Source: Enoplolaimus lenunculus (taxonomy: Eukaryota; Nematoda; Enoplea; Enoplida; Thoracostomopsidae). Taken from it: a stretch of 64,000 nt of DNA. Positions 49,733 through 59,583 of the stretch are shown here, in pieces. The stretch spans positions 19,636 to 83,635 of the forward strand of contig JASANG010000788.1 of assembly GCA_030248215.1 (NCBI GenBank), read 5' to 3'. The translations under genes and the position numbers were made by a program. A model generated the notes under the pieces. The model was given only the letters and a program-made list of their open reading frames with translations, had not been told where the DNA came from and did no database searches. Numbering within the stretch: position 1 is the stretch's first letter; the number at the start of each line of letters is the position of its first letter.

Positions 49733-50550
49733 TGCAACACTCTGGCTCAATAACTGACACCGACTCAAACTCGAAAGACGATTCTAGCCTAAGTACAGTG
49801 GATTTGGTCTCCGTGACGACTAGCAGCAACTCGACGACGGACACTACTTCTGATATCAGTCAGTGTACTAATTCTAGTAACAACACTATTGATTTAGTTT
49901 CGGTGTTCTCTAGCGAAAACAACAAAATTTCTGGTTCGGACGCGGACATTTCTTCTTTTAATTCAGCATCGGTTGTGTCTATGGTTAGTGATCCTAGCGA
50001 ATTATCCGTTACTTCTAAGATCTCTGGTTCCGTCAACGACTCAGGCTCAGCGATCTCAACAGTTTCACACTCCAACGATATCCTGTCGACGTCTTCCAAC
50101 AGAGACACGTCCGCTGATCTCGTTAAAACGCGGGGCACTCAAACTAACCCCGCGCCAACAAAAATTGGGACCACTCAAACTCGCTTCGCGCGCGTCGATA
50201 TTGTTACTCCGTTGGACGAGTGCATTCGTGCTCTTACGCCGGAACCTGCACCAACTACTCCCCCATCACCCGTACCGTTGTTTTCTCCAACTAGCAACGC
50301 GCAAAATCTTGCCGGATCTTATATTCAGATCCCAGTGGTCTACCGCTTTCATAGTACCCCTTACCGGTTGGCTCCGTGGGTAGTGCGTCCACCTACGCCG
50401 TACTATCCGCGGTGGGGATCCAATACGGTCCCAAGATACCGGTATCAAGCACCGAAACCAACTACTAACCGTGAAAAAGCTACACAACACACTACGGATA
50501 CTGATAAAGTTCGCTCAGAATCAGCTCCAGCCGTCTCAAGCCACGAGTAA
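49732..50550 (+). CDS. PLE copy C ORF1, Ser/Thr/Asp-rich protein, 272 aa
   Basis: ATG at 49732 is preferred to the TTG at 49693, which lies in the hammerhead. The first 150 residues are Ser/Thr/Asp-rich (MQHSGSITDTDSNSKDDSSL, SVTTSSNSTTDTTSDISQ) and probably disordered. The C-terminal 110 are Pro/Tyr/Arg-rich (TPEPAPTTPPSPVPLFSPTS, YRLAPWVVRPPTPYYPRW). No capsid, coiled-coil or zinc motif is seen. It is maintained without stops in copies C-F, so it is probably translated. Function unknown; RNA binding through the basic-aromatic tail is a guess. Confidence 0.75.
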   Translation: MQHSGSITDTDSNSKDDSSLSTVDLVSVTTSSNSTTDTTSDISQCTNSSNNTIDLVSVFSSENNKISGSDADISSFNSASVVSMVSDPSELSVTSKISGSVNDSGSAISTVSHSNDILSTSSNRDTSADLVKTRGTQTNPAPTKIGTTQTRFARVDIVTPLDECIRALTPEPAPTTPPSPVPLFSPTSNAQNLAGSYIQIPVVYRFHSTPYRLAPWVVRPPTPYYPRWGSNTVPRYRYQAPKPTTNREKATQHTTDTDKVRSESAPAVSSHE

Positions 50551-51063
50551 TCACTCAAGGTCCTGGTCACCTCGATTCGATTGGCTAGTCGTTGTGCCCT
50601 AAGTCGCGTCTGCGTTATTGAATGCGTTGGCAAATAATTCCAACAATTTTAATAATCTCTTGTGTTTGTCACTTCTGCATATATTTTGTTCTTTTTAGTC
50701 CAAGTTACTTCGGTAACTTTTATTTTTGCTTTCCATTTGGTGTAACTTTGTTTTATAATTTGATTATTTTACTTGTTACGGTCTTCACGCCATACCGAGT
50801 CTCGCAACTAAGCAACGTAGCTACTAGTGTTAGACTTCAACAAAAATTAACATTAAAAATACACTTGGAATTTTTCCATTGATTAACCACCTAGCTAGTC
50901 AAAAATCATCATCGGATATATTTCATCACTATATTTACTTAGCGCTAGCATTATACCTCGGTACAGCGACACTGTATCTCACAACACACACAGCTATAAC
51001 TGTTTATTCTTGGCATTTGTATCACTATTTGTGCTTTATTTCCGGAGCTTTATACCATCACCA
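50551..51063 (+). other. PLE ORF1-ORF2 spacer (513 bp)
   Basis: Present in copies B-F with very few differences. It contains two short hydrophobic frames (MRWQIIPTILIISCVCHFCI at 50622; MINHLASQKSSSDIFHHYIY at 50879) that overlap or precede ORF2 and are probably incidental, plus a T-rich TTGTTCTTTTTAG that could be a 3' splice site. It may be a leader, an intron end or a promoter for ORF2. Confidence 0.4.
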
Positions 51064-53847
51064 ATGGCCTCAGGCAGCAACTTTCCAATTTCGAACCCGG
51101 ACATTTCAAATAATACCACAGCATTATCAGCTATTAACGCTATTATGTCTCTGGTTACAGCCCAATTCGGATCCGGCCTCTTTGCCGGCCTTCGATGTAA
51201 ACATGGGCATTATGCCTTACAAAAATTTAGGTCCTGGATCAACTCCTCTATACGTATTATGAAAGCGGAGGAGGACGTCCAATTTCTACAAAACTGCATC
51301 GATCTCTCTATAGCCCCCTCGTTCCTCAAATTACGGAACCCTGCCATTAGCCGTAATATTAGTAACATCCGCGTTTTTAACTTTCGTATTTTAAATAACG
51401 AAATTAAAAACAAAGAACAAAAAATCAAAACTTTATCTATAATTGTTGCGGACTCGTCTAGTTGGATCCATAACAATTTACCCTATTTGGACAAATTCAT
51501 TCTTGTTTCGTATATAAAATGGTACACCAGTTATAAACGAAATAAGGTTCAACTTATCCATCATAAAAAGTTAACAAGACTGTCTGTTACACATGGGCGG
51601 AAACATGAACGTCTTAACCTATCCAATGTTGTTGTAAACCTATCACAACACAACCTTACCAATGTGGAAAAAGCTGCTCTGAGCCTTGGTCCTGGATTTA
51701 TCCCCTCCGCTAGTAAAGTTGATTTTAACCGGGTTATCCTGGAGTCAGAGCTTTTCGCGTCACGGTTGCTAAAGGTTAGTGAACTTAACTCTCTACCATA
51801 TGAATTTTGTGATAAATTCAGACAGTATACCACCACAGCTGTTAATAATCTAAATCGGTTCCCCTGCCCTCCTAACGTGCCAAAAAATCTTATTTCTGCT
51901 ATTAAATCCATTAGCAAAAATAATTCCCTTATCATTTCTAAACCAGATAAGGGTAACGGTCTGGTTATCCTAGACCGCCCCGTTTATATTGAAAAAATGG
52001 ACAATCTGCTGAATAATCCTGAAGTTTTTCAGAAGGTTGATAACGATACTTCTAATTTATACAAGCATCTAGTTAATTTCGAAGAAACCATCAGAGCGTT
52101 TATATCTGAGTGTACAAAATCCGGCGCTCTTTCCCAGTTGGAGGCATCCAACTTAAATCCCTCAGGTTCTCGTTTTCCTGTTCTTTATGGGTTACCGAAA
52201 ACCCACAAAGATAATGTCCCCCTGCGTCCGATCATGTCCGCAGTTGGCTCACCTTGTCACAAGTTGGCCCAGTTTGTTGACAAAATCCTCAAACCACTCA
52301 GCTATGGTAAGTATACTGTGAATTCATCCTTTCAATTCGTAAAAGAAATTTGCGAATTAAATTTGCAATCCAGCATCATGGTTTCCTATGATGTATCATC
52401 GCTATTCACTAATATCCCAATCGGAAAAACACTTGAAATTATTTCTGATGCTTTTAGGCGTTCTGAATTTCAATCGGTTTTACCACTGGAATTACTACTA
52501 AAGGCAATCAGATTGTGTACTTTAAACTTAAAATTTGTGTTCAACAATTCCATCTACTCCCAAACCGACGGTGTTGCAATGGGTTCCCCGTTGGGACCAG
52601 TGTTGGCAAATATTTTCATGGTCTGGTTCGAAAACCAAATTCTAAATTCGTGCCCCCCGGATATTAAACCCAAATTCTACAGGAGGTACGTGGATGATAC
52701 CTTCGTAGTATTTGACACTGTGGCTAAGTCCGAAAAATTCTTAGCCCTCCTTAACAAAAAACACCCAAAAATTCAATTTACTCGAGAAATTGAAAAAGAT
52801 AACAAAATTTCATTTCTCGACATTAATATTCATCGAAATCCCTCCTCCGGTAAAATTACCACTGGTATTTACCGTAAGAGTACCTATTCAAACCAAATTA
52901 TGAACTTCCATTCTTTTTTACCAATGAAGTTCAAAACCAACCTAATTGAGTGTTTATTATACAGATGCTTTGCGATTTCATCGGACTTGCACAGTATCAA
53001 CAAAGAAATTTGTTTTCTAAAATCACTTTTTTATTCCAACCACTTTCCGAGTAAAGTCATAAACCGTGTCTTTACTAAATTCGTGCACAGTAAATTTGGT
53101 CCGGAACCAAATTTTAATTTTAGTTCTACCATTGATTTTCCTTCAGACCATACGAATCTTAATACCCAACTCCGCGGCGCTCTTAGCAACACTAACTCCA
53201 CTGCTACTAGTTCACAGCCTATTATCAACGAGTTAGACAGCGATGCCAGGCAAACGCTCCAATCATCCGGTGAAGCATCAACCACTGGTGACGACGGCCA
53301 AGTTTCAAAAAAGGTGCAGTGTTTAATCCTAAAAATACCCTTTTTTGGTTCTCACAGCTTGGTGCTTAAAAAACAAATCAAGCTTTTATTTCATCAATAT
53401 TTTAACGCTTTTGACATTGAACTACGTATCGTTTTCTTTAGCGGCGCTAAATTACGCAACTTTTTCAAAATCAAAGACCCCCCTCCAAAAACGGTTCACT
53501 CTAATGTTATTTATAAATATGAATGTTCCAATTGCAAATTGGACTATATAGGTTCCACGAACCGCCATTTATTTAAACGTTATTGTGAACATAAACAAGT
53601 TTCAGATCGTACGGGTTTTTCAACAACATCGTCCTTGAAATTTATTTCTGCCATTTCAAATCACTGCTCCACCACCCAACACCCGTGTAATTTCGACGAT
53701 TTTTCTATCGTTGCCAAATTACCAACCCAAAATCAAACGTTCGGATCCAAATTTGCGCTCCACATACTCGAGTCAATTTTCATCCGCCGTTGCCAACCTA
53801 AACTAAATATACAAACTAATGTATTTAGTTTTAAAATTTTCACCTAA
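51064..53847 (+). CDS. PLE copy C ORF2: reverse transcriptase with GIY-YIG endonuclease, 927 aa
   Basis: ATG at 51064 (MASGSNFPISNPDISNNTTA); the frame also opens 54 nt earlier at a TTG. RT blocks in order: SKPDKGNGLVILD (about residue 291), YGLPKTHKDNVPLRPIMS (374), SYDVSSLFTNIPIGKTLE (440, first catalytic Asp), DGVAMGSPLGPVLANIF (503), RRYVDDTFVVFD (541, YVDD), DNKISFLDINIHR (580). The C-terminus is a GIY-YIG nuclease, VIYKYECSNCKLDYIGSTNR (814) with RHLFKRYCEH and LHILESIF, including the CxxC and His residues usual in Penelope-like elements. It acts by target-primed reverse transcription. All catalytic motifs are intact. Confidence 0.93.
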   Translation: MASGSNFPISNPDISNNTTALSAINAIMSLVTAQFGSGLFAGLRCKHGHYALQKFRSWINSSIRIMKAEEDVQFLQNCIDLSIAPSFLKLRNPAISRNISNIRVFNFRILNNEIKNKEQKIKTLSIIVADSSSWIHNNLPYLDKFILVSYIKWYTSYKRNKVQLIHHKKLTRLSVTHGRKHERLNLSNVVVNLSQHNLTNVEKAALSLGPGFIPSASKVDFNRVILESELFASRLLKVSELNSLPYEFCDKFRQYTTTAVNNLNRFPCPPNVPKNLISAIKSISKNNSLIISKPDKGNGLVILDRPVYIEKMDNLLNNPEVFQKVDNDTSNLYKHLVNFEETIRAFISECTKSGALSQLEASNLNPSGSRFPVLYGLPKTHKDNVPLRPIMSAVGSPCHKLAQFVDKILKPLSYGKYTVNSSFQFVKEICELNLQSSIMVSYDVSSLFTNIPIGKTLEIISDAFRRSEFQSVLPLELLLKAIRLCTLNLKFVFNNSIYSQTDGVAMGSPLGPVLANIFMVWFENQILNSCPPDIKPKFYRRYVDDTFVVFDTVAKSEKFLALLNKKHPKIQFTREIEKDNKISFLDINIHRNPSSGKITTGIYRKSTYSNQIMNFHSFLPMKFKTNLIECLLYRCFAISSDLHSINKEICFLKSLFYSNHFPSKVINRVFTKFVHSKFGPEPNFNFSSTIDFPSDHTNLNTQLRGALSNTNSTATSSQPIINELDSDARQTLQSSGEASTTGDDGQVSKKVQCLILKIPFFGSHSLVLKKQIKLLFHQYFNAFDIELRIVFFSGAKLRNFFKIKDPPPKTVHSNVIYKYECSNCKLDYIGSTNRHLFKRYCEHKQVSDRTGFSTTSSLKFISAISNHCSTTQHPCNFDDFSIVAKLPTQNQTFGSKFALHILESIFIRRCQPKLNIQTNVFSFKIFT

Positions 53848-53952
53848 CCCTTTACCCATCCGGTTTCAGTTTGTTCCCAATCTAGTGACAAATGCTTTAT
53901 CGTGAATATTAATATTTGACTATTTACAATATATTGTCCGTGCATTTATAGC

Positions 53953-53992
53953 TTGACTGAAGATGACGATTCGAGTCGTCGAAATATCTCAA
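53953..53992 (+). ncRNA. Candidate hammerhead ribozyme, C/D junction
   Basis: Identical in sequence to 49693-49732, one unit downstream. Cleavage here and at 49728 would release a 4,260-nt monomer. Confidence 0.75.
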
Positions 53993-54810
53993 TGCAACAC
54001 TCTGGCTCAATAACTGACACCGACTCAAACTCGAAAGACGATTCTAGCCTAAGTACAGTGGATTTGGTCTCCGTGACGACTAGCAGCAACTCGACGACGG
54101 ACACTACTTCTGATATCAGTCAGTGTACTAATTCTAGTAACAACACTATTGATTTAGTTTCGGTGTCCTCTAGCGAAAACAACAAAATTTCTGGTTCGGA
54201 CGCGGACATTTCTTCTTTTAATTCAGCATCGGTTGTGTCTATGGTTAGTGATCCTAGCGAATTATCCGTCACTTCTAAGATCTCTGGTTCCGTCAACGAC
54301 TCAGGCTCAGCGATCTCAACAGTTTCACACTCCAACGATATCCTGTCGACGTCTTCCAACAGAGACACGTCCGCTGATCTCGTTAAAACGCGGGGCACTC
54401 AAACTAACCCCGCGCCAACAAAAATTGGGACCACTCAAACTCGCTTCGCGCGCGTCGATATTGTTACTCCGTTGGACGAGTGCATTCGTGCTCTTACGCC
54501 GGAACCTGCACCAACTACTCCCCCATCACCCGTACCGTTGTTTTCTCCAACTAGCAACGCGCAAAATCTTGCCGGATCTTATATTCAGATCCCAGTGGTC
54601 TACCGCTTTCATAGTACCCCTTACCGGTTGGCTCCGTGGGTAGTGCGTCCACCTACGCCGTACTATCCGCGGTGGGGATCCAATACGGTCCCAAGATACC
54701 GGTATCAAGCACCGAAACCAACTACTAACCGTGAAAAAGCTACACAACACACTACGGATACTGATAAAGTTCGCTCAGAATCAGCTCCAGCCGTCTCAAG
54801 CCACGAGTAA
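53992..54810 (+). CDS. PLE copy D ORF1, 272 aa
   Basis: Full-length, with the same Ser/Thr-rich and Pro/Tyr-rich halves as copy C. The start ATG again lies three bases after the predicted hammerhead cut. Confidence 0.75.
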   Translation: MQHSGSITDTDSNSKDDSSLSTVDLVSVTTSSNSTTDTTSDISQCTNSSNNTIDLVSVSSSENNKISGSDADISSFNSASVVSMVSDPSELSVTSKISGSVNDSGSAISTVSHSNDILSTSSNRDTSADLVKTRGTQTNPAPTKIGTTQTRFARVDIVTPLDECIRALTPEPAPTTPPSPVPLFSPTSNAQNLAGSYIQIPVVYRFHSTPYRLAPWVVRPPTPYYPRWGSNTVPRYRYQAPKPTTNREKATQHTTDTDKVRSESAPAVSSHE

Positions 54811-55323
54811 TCACTCAAGGTCCTGGTCACCTCGATTCGATTGGCTAGTCGTTGTGCCCTAAGTCGCGTCTGCGTTATTGAATGCGTTGGCAAATAATTC
54901 CAACAATTTTAATAATCTCTTGTGTTTGTCACTTCTGCATATATTTTGTTCTTTTTAGTCCAAGTTACTTCGGTAACTTTTATTTTTGCTTTCCATTTGG
55001 TGTAACTTTGTTTTATAATTTGATTATTTTACTTGTTACGGTCTTCACGCCATACCGAGTCTCGCAACTAAGCAACGTAGCTACTAGTGTTAGACTTCAA
55101 CAAAAATTAACATTAAAAATACACTTGGAATTTTTCCATTGATTAACCACCTAGCTAGTCAAAAATCATCATCGGATATATTTCATCACTATATTTACTT
55201 AGCGCTAGCATTATACCTCGGTACAGCGACACTGTATCTCACAACACACACAGCTATAACTGTTTATTCTTGGCATTTGTATCACTATTTGTGCTTTATT
55301 TCCGGAGCTTTATACCATCACCA

Positions 55324-58107
55324 ATGGCCTCAGGCAGCAACTTTCCAATTTCGAACCCGGACATTTCAAATAATACCACAGCATTATCAGCTATTAACGC
55401 TATTATGTCTCTGGTTACAGCCCAATTCGGATCCGGCCTCTTTGCCGGCCTTCGATGTAAACATGGGCATTATGCCTTACAAAAATTTAGGTCCTGGATC
55501 AACTCCTCTATACGTATTATGAAAGCGGAGGAGGACGTCCAATTTCTACAAAACTGCATCGATCTCTCTATAGCCCCCTCGTTCCTCAAATTACGGAACC
55601 CTGCCATTAGCCGTAATATTAGTAACATCCGCGTTTTTAACTTTCGTATTTTAAATAACGAAATTAAAAACAAAGAACAAAAAATCAAAACTTTATCTAA
55701 AATTGTTGCGGACTCGTCTAGTTGGATCCATAACAATTTACCCTATTTGGACAAATTCATTCTTGTTTCGTATATAAAATGGTACACCAGTTATAAACGA
55801 AATAAGGTTCAACTTATCCATCATAAAAAGTTAACAAGACTGTCTGTTACACATGGGCGGAAACATGAACGTCTTAACCTATCCAATGTTGTTGTAAACC
55901 TATCACAACACAACCTTACCAATGTGGAAAAAGCTGCTCTGAGCCTTGGTCCTGGATTTATCCCCTCCGCTAGTAAAGTTGATTTTAACCGGGTTATCCT
56001 GGAGTCAGAGCTTTTCGCGTCACGGTTGCTAAAGGTTAGTGAACTTAACTCTCTACCATATGAATTTTGTGATAAATTCAGACAGTATACCACCACAGCT
56101 GTTAATAATCTAAATCGGTTCCCCTGCCCTCCTAACGTGCCAAAAAATCTTATTTCTGCTATTAAATCCATTAGCAAAAATAATTCCCTTATCATTTCTA
56201 AACCAGATAAGGGTAACGGTCTGGTTATCCTAGACCGCCCCGTTTATGTTGAAAAAATGGACAATCTGCTGAATAATCCTGAAGTTTTTCAGAAGGTTGA
56301 TAACGATACTTCTAATTTATACAAGTATCTAGTTAATTTCGAAGAAACCATCAGAGCGTTTATATCTGAGTGTACAAAATCCGGCGCTCTTTCCCAGTTG
56401 GAGGCATCCAACTTAAATCCCTCAGGTTCTCGTTTTCCTGTTCTTTATGGGTTACCGAAAACCCACAAAGATAATGTCCCCCTGCGTCCGATCATGTCCG
56501 CAGTTGGCTCACCTTGTCACAAGTTGGCCCAGTTTGTTGACAAAATCCTCAAACCACTCAGCTATGGTAAGTATACTGTGAATTCATCCTTTCAATTCGT
56601 AAAAGAAATTTGCGAATTAAATTTGCAATCCAGCATCATGGTTTCCTATGATGTATCATCGCTATTCACTAATATCCCAATCGGAAAAACACTTGAAATT
56701 ATTTCTGATGCTTTTAGGCGTTCTGAATTTCAATCGGTTTTACCACTGGAATTACTACTAAAGGCAATCAGATTGTGTACTTTAAACTTAAAATTTGTGT
56801 TCAACAATTCCATCTACTCCCAAACCGACGGTGTTGCAATGGGTTCCCCGTTGGGACCAGTGTTGGCAAATATTTTCATGGTCTGGTTCGAAAACCAAAT
56901 TCTAAATTCGTGCCCCCCGGATATTAAACCCAAATTCTACAGGAGGTACGTGGATGATACCTTCGTAGTATTTGACACTGTGGCTAAGTCCGAAAAATTC
57001 TTAGCCCTCCTTAACAAAAAACACCCAAAAATTCAATTTACTCGAGAAATTGAAAAAGATAACAAAATTTCATTTCTCGACATTAATATTCATCGAAATC
57101 CCTCCTCCGGTAAAATTACCACTGGTATTTACCGTAAGAGTACCTATTCAAACCAAATTATGAACTTCCATTCTTTTTTACCAATGAAGTTCAAAACCAA
57201 CCTAATTGAGTGTTTATTATACAGATGCTTTGCGATTTCATCGGACTTGCACAGTATCAACAAAGAAATTTGTTTTCTAAAATCACTTTTTTATTCCAAC
57301 CACTTTCCGAGTAAAGTCATAAACCGTGTCTTTACTAAATTCGTGCACAGTAAATTTGGTCCGGAACCAAATTTTAATTTTAGTTCTACCATTGATTTTC
57401 CTTCAGACCATACGAATCTTAATACCCAACTCCGCGGCGCTCTTAGCAACACTAACTCCACTGCTACTAGTTCACAGCCTATTATCAACGAGTTAGACAG
57501 CGATGCCAGGCAAACGCTCCAATCATCCGGTGAAGCATCAACCACTGGTGACGACGGCCAAGTTTCAAAAAAGGTGCAGTGTTTAATCCTAAAAATACCC
57601 TTTTTTGGTTCTCACAGCTTGGTGCTTAAAAAACAAATCAAGCTTTTATTTCATCAATATTTTAACGCTTTTGACATTGAACTACGTATCGTTTTCTTTA
57701 GCGGCGCTAAATTACGCAACTTTTTCAAAATCAAAGACCCCCCTCCAAAAACGGTTCACTCTAATGTTATTTATAAATATGAATGTTCCAATTGCAAATT
57801 GGACTATATAGGTTCCACGAACCGCCATTTATTTAAACGTTATTGTGAACATAAACAAGTTTCAGATCGTACGGGTTTTTCAACAACATCGTCCTTGAAA
57901 TTTATTTCTGCCATTTCAAATCACTGCTCCACCACCCAACACCCGTGTAATTTCGACGATTTTTCTATCGTTGCCAAATTACCAACCCAAAATCAAACGT
58001 TCGGATCCAAATTTGCGCTCCACATACTCGAGTCAATTTTCATCCGCCGTTGCCAACCTAAACTAAATATACAAACTAATGTATTTAGTTTTAAAATTTT
58101 CACCTAA
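55324..58107 (+). CDS. PLE copy D ORF2: RT-GIY-YIG, 927 aa
   Basis: Intact, nearly identical to copy C. All RT blocks (YGLPKTHK, SYDVSSLF, GVAMGSPLGP, YVDD) and the nuclease (YECSNCKLDYIGSTNR) are present. With C it is the best candidate for an active protein in this window. Confidence 0.93.
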   Translation: MASGSNFPISNPDISNNTTALSAINAIMSLVTAQFGSGLFAGLRCKHGHYALQKFRSWINSSIRIMKAEEDVQFLQNCIDLSIAPSFLKLRNPAISRNISNIRVFNFRILNNEIKNKEQKIKTLSKIVADSSSWIHNNLPYLDKFILVSYIKWYTSYKRNKVQLIHHKKLTRLSVTHGRKHERLNLSNVVVNLSQHNLTNVEKAALSLGPGFIPSASKVDFNRVILESELFASRLLKVSELNSLPYEFCDKFRQYTTTAVNNLNRFPCPPNVPKNLISAIKSISKNNSLIISKPDKGNGLVILDRPVYVEKMDNLLNNPEVFQKVDNDTSNLYKYLVNFEETIRAFISECTKSGALSQLEASNLNPSGSRFPVLYGLPKTHKDNVPLRPIMSAVGSPCHKLAQFVDKILKPLSYGKYTVNSSFQFVKEICELNLQSSIMVSYDVSSLFTNIPIGKTLEIISDAFRRSEFQSVLPLELLLKAIRLCTLNLKFVFNNSIYSQTDGVAMGSPLGPVLANIFMVWFENQILNSCPPDIKPKFYRRYVDDTFVVFDTVAKSEKFLALLNKKHPKIQFTREIEKDNKISFLDINIHRNPSSGKITTGIYRKSTYSNQIMNFHSFLPMKFKTNLIECLLYRCFAISSDLHSINKEICFLKSLFYSNHFPSKVINRVFTKFVHSKFGPEPNFNFSSTIDFPSDHTNLNTQLRGALSNTNSTATSSQPIINELDSDARQTLQSSGEASTTGDDGQVSKKVQCLILKIPFFGSHSLVLKKQIKLLFHQYFNAFDIELRIVFFSGAKLRNFFKIKDPPPKTVHSNVIYKYECSNCKLDYIGSTNRHLFKRYCEHKQVSDRTGFSTTSSLKFISAISNHCSTTQHPCNFDDFSIVAKLPTQNQTFGSKFALHILESIFIRRCQPKLNIQTNVFSFKIFT

Positions 58108-58212
58108 CCCTTTACCCATCCGGTTTCAGTTTGTTCCCAATCTAGTGACAAATGCTTTATCGTGAATATTAATATTTGACTATTTACAATATATTGTCCG
58201 TGCATTTATAGC

Positions 58213-58252
58213 TTGACTGAAGATGACGATTCGAGTCGTCGAAATATCTCAA
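58213..58252 (+). ncRNA. Candidate hammerhead ribozyme, D/E junction
   Basis: Same sequence and position relative to ORF1 as in the other copies. Confidence 0.75.
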
Positions 58253-59070
58253 TGCAACACTCTGGCTCAATAACTGACACCGACTCAAACTCGAAAGACG
58301 ATTCTAGCCTAAGTACAGTGGATTTGGTCTCCGTGACGACTAGCAGCAACTCGACGACGGACACTACTTCTGATATCAGTCAGTGTACTAATTCTAGTAA
58401 CAACACTATTGATTTAGTTTCGGTGTCCTCTAGCGAAAACAACAAAATTTCTGGTTCGGACGCGGACATTTCTTCTTTTAATTCAGCATCGGTTGTGTCT
58501 ATGGTTAGTGATCCTAGCGAATTATCCGTCACTTCTAAGATCTCTGGTTCCGTCAACGACTCAGGCTCAGCGATCTCAACAGTTTCACACTCCAACGATA
58601 TCCTGTCGACGTCTTCCAACAGAGACACGTCCGCTGATCTCGTTAAAACGCGGGGCACTCAAACTAACCCCGCGCCAACAAAAATTGGGACCACTCAAAC
58701 TCGCTTCGCGCGCGTCGATATTGTTACTCCGTTGGACGAGTGCATTCGTGCTCTTACGCCGGAACCTGCACCAACTACTCCCCCATCACCCGTACCGTTG
58801 TTTTCTCCAACTAGCAACGCGCAAAATCTTGCCGGATCTTATATTCAGATCCCAGTGGTCTACCGCTTTCATAGTACCCCTTACCGGTTGGCTCCGTGGG
58901 TAGTGCGTCCACCTACGCCGTACTATCCGCGGTGGGGATCCAATACGGTCCCAAGATACCGGTATCAAGCACCGAAACCAACTACTAACCGTGAAAAAGC
59001 TACACAACACACTACGGATACTGATAAAGTTCGCTCAGAATCAGCTCCAGCCGTCTCAAGCCACGAGTAA
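58252..59070 (+). CDS. PLE copy E ORF1, 272 aa
   Basis: Open and full-length, matching copy D in all regions inspected. Confidence 0.75.
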   Translation: MQHSGSITDTDSNSKDDSSLSTVDLVSVTTSSNSTTDTTSDISQCTNSSNNTIDLVSVSSSENNKISGSDADISSFNSASVVSMVSDPSELSVTSKISGSVNDSGSAISTVSHSNDILSTSSNRDTSADLVKTRGTQTNPAPTKIGTTQTRFARVDIVTPLDECIRALTPEPAPTTPPSPVPLFSPTSNAQNLAGSYIQIPVVYRFHSTPYRLAPWVVRPPTPYYPRWGSNTVPRYRYQAPKPTTNREKATQHTTDTDKVRSESAPAVSSHE

Positions 59071-59583
59071 TCACTCAAGGTCCTGGTCACCTCGATTCGA
59101 TTGGCTAGTCGTTGTGCCCTAAGTCGCGTCTGCGTTATTGAATGCGTTGGCAAATAATTCCAACAATTTTAATAATCTCTTGTGTTTGTCACTTCTGCAT
59201 ATATTTTGTTCTTTTTAGTCCAAGTTACTTCGGTAACTTTTATTTTTGCTTTCCATTTGGTGTAACTTTGTTTTATAATTTGATTATTTTACTTGTTACG
59301 GTCTTCACGCCATACCGAGTCTCGCAACTAAGCAACGTAGCTACTAGTGTTAGACTTCAACAAAAATTAACATTAAAAATACACTTGGAATTTTTCCATT
59401 GATTAACCACCTAGCTAGTCAAAAATCATCATCGGATATATTTCATCACTATATTTACTTAGCGCTAGCATTATACCTCGGTACAGCGACACTGTATCTC
59501 ACAACACACACAGCTATAACTGTTTATTCTTGGCATTTGTATCACTATTTGTGCTTTATTTCCGGAGCTTTATACCATCACCA

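Larger units (their letters stand above)
49693..53952 (+). mobile_element. Penelope-like copy C (intact unit)
   Basis: One 4,260-bp unit: hammerhead, ORF1 (49732-50550), 513-bp spacer, ORF2 (51064-53847), 105-bp tail, next hammerhead. Both frames are open. Only scattered substitutions distinguish it from copies D and E. Units follow head to tail without other sequence between them, as is typical for Penelope-like elements with pLTRs. Confidence 0.93.
53953..58212 (+). mobile_element. Penelope-like copy D (intact unit)
   Basis: Same organisation as copy C with exactly 4,260 bp. Both frames are open. Compared with C it has a few coding differences, e.g. SSSEN for FSSEN in ORF1, and PVYVEKM and LYKYLV for PVYIEKM and LYKHLV in ORF2. 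Confidence 0.93.
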
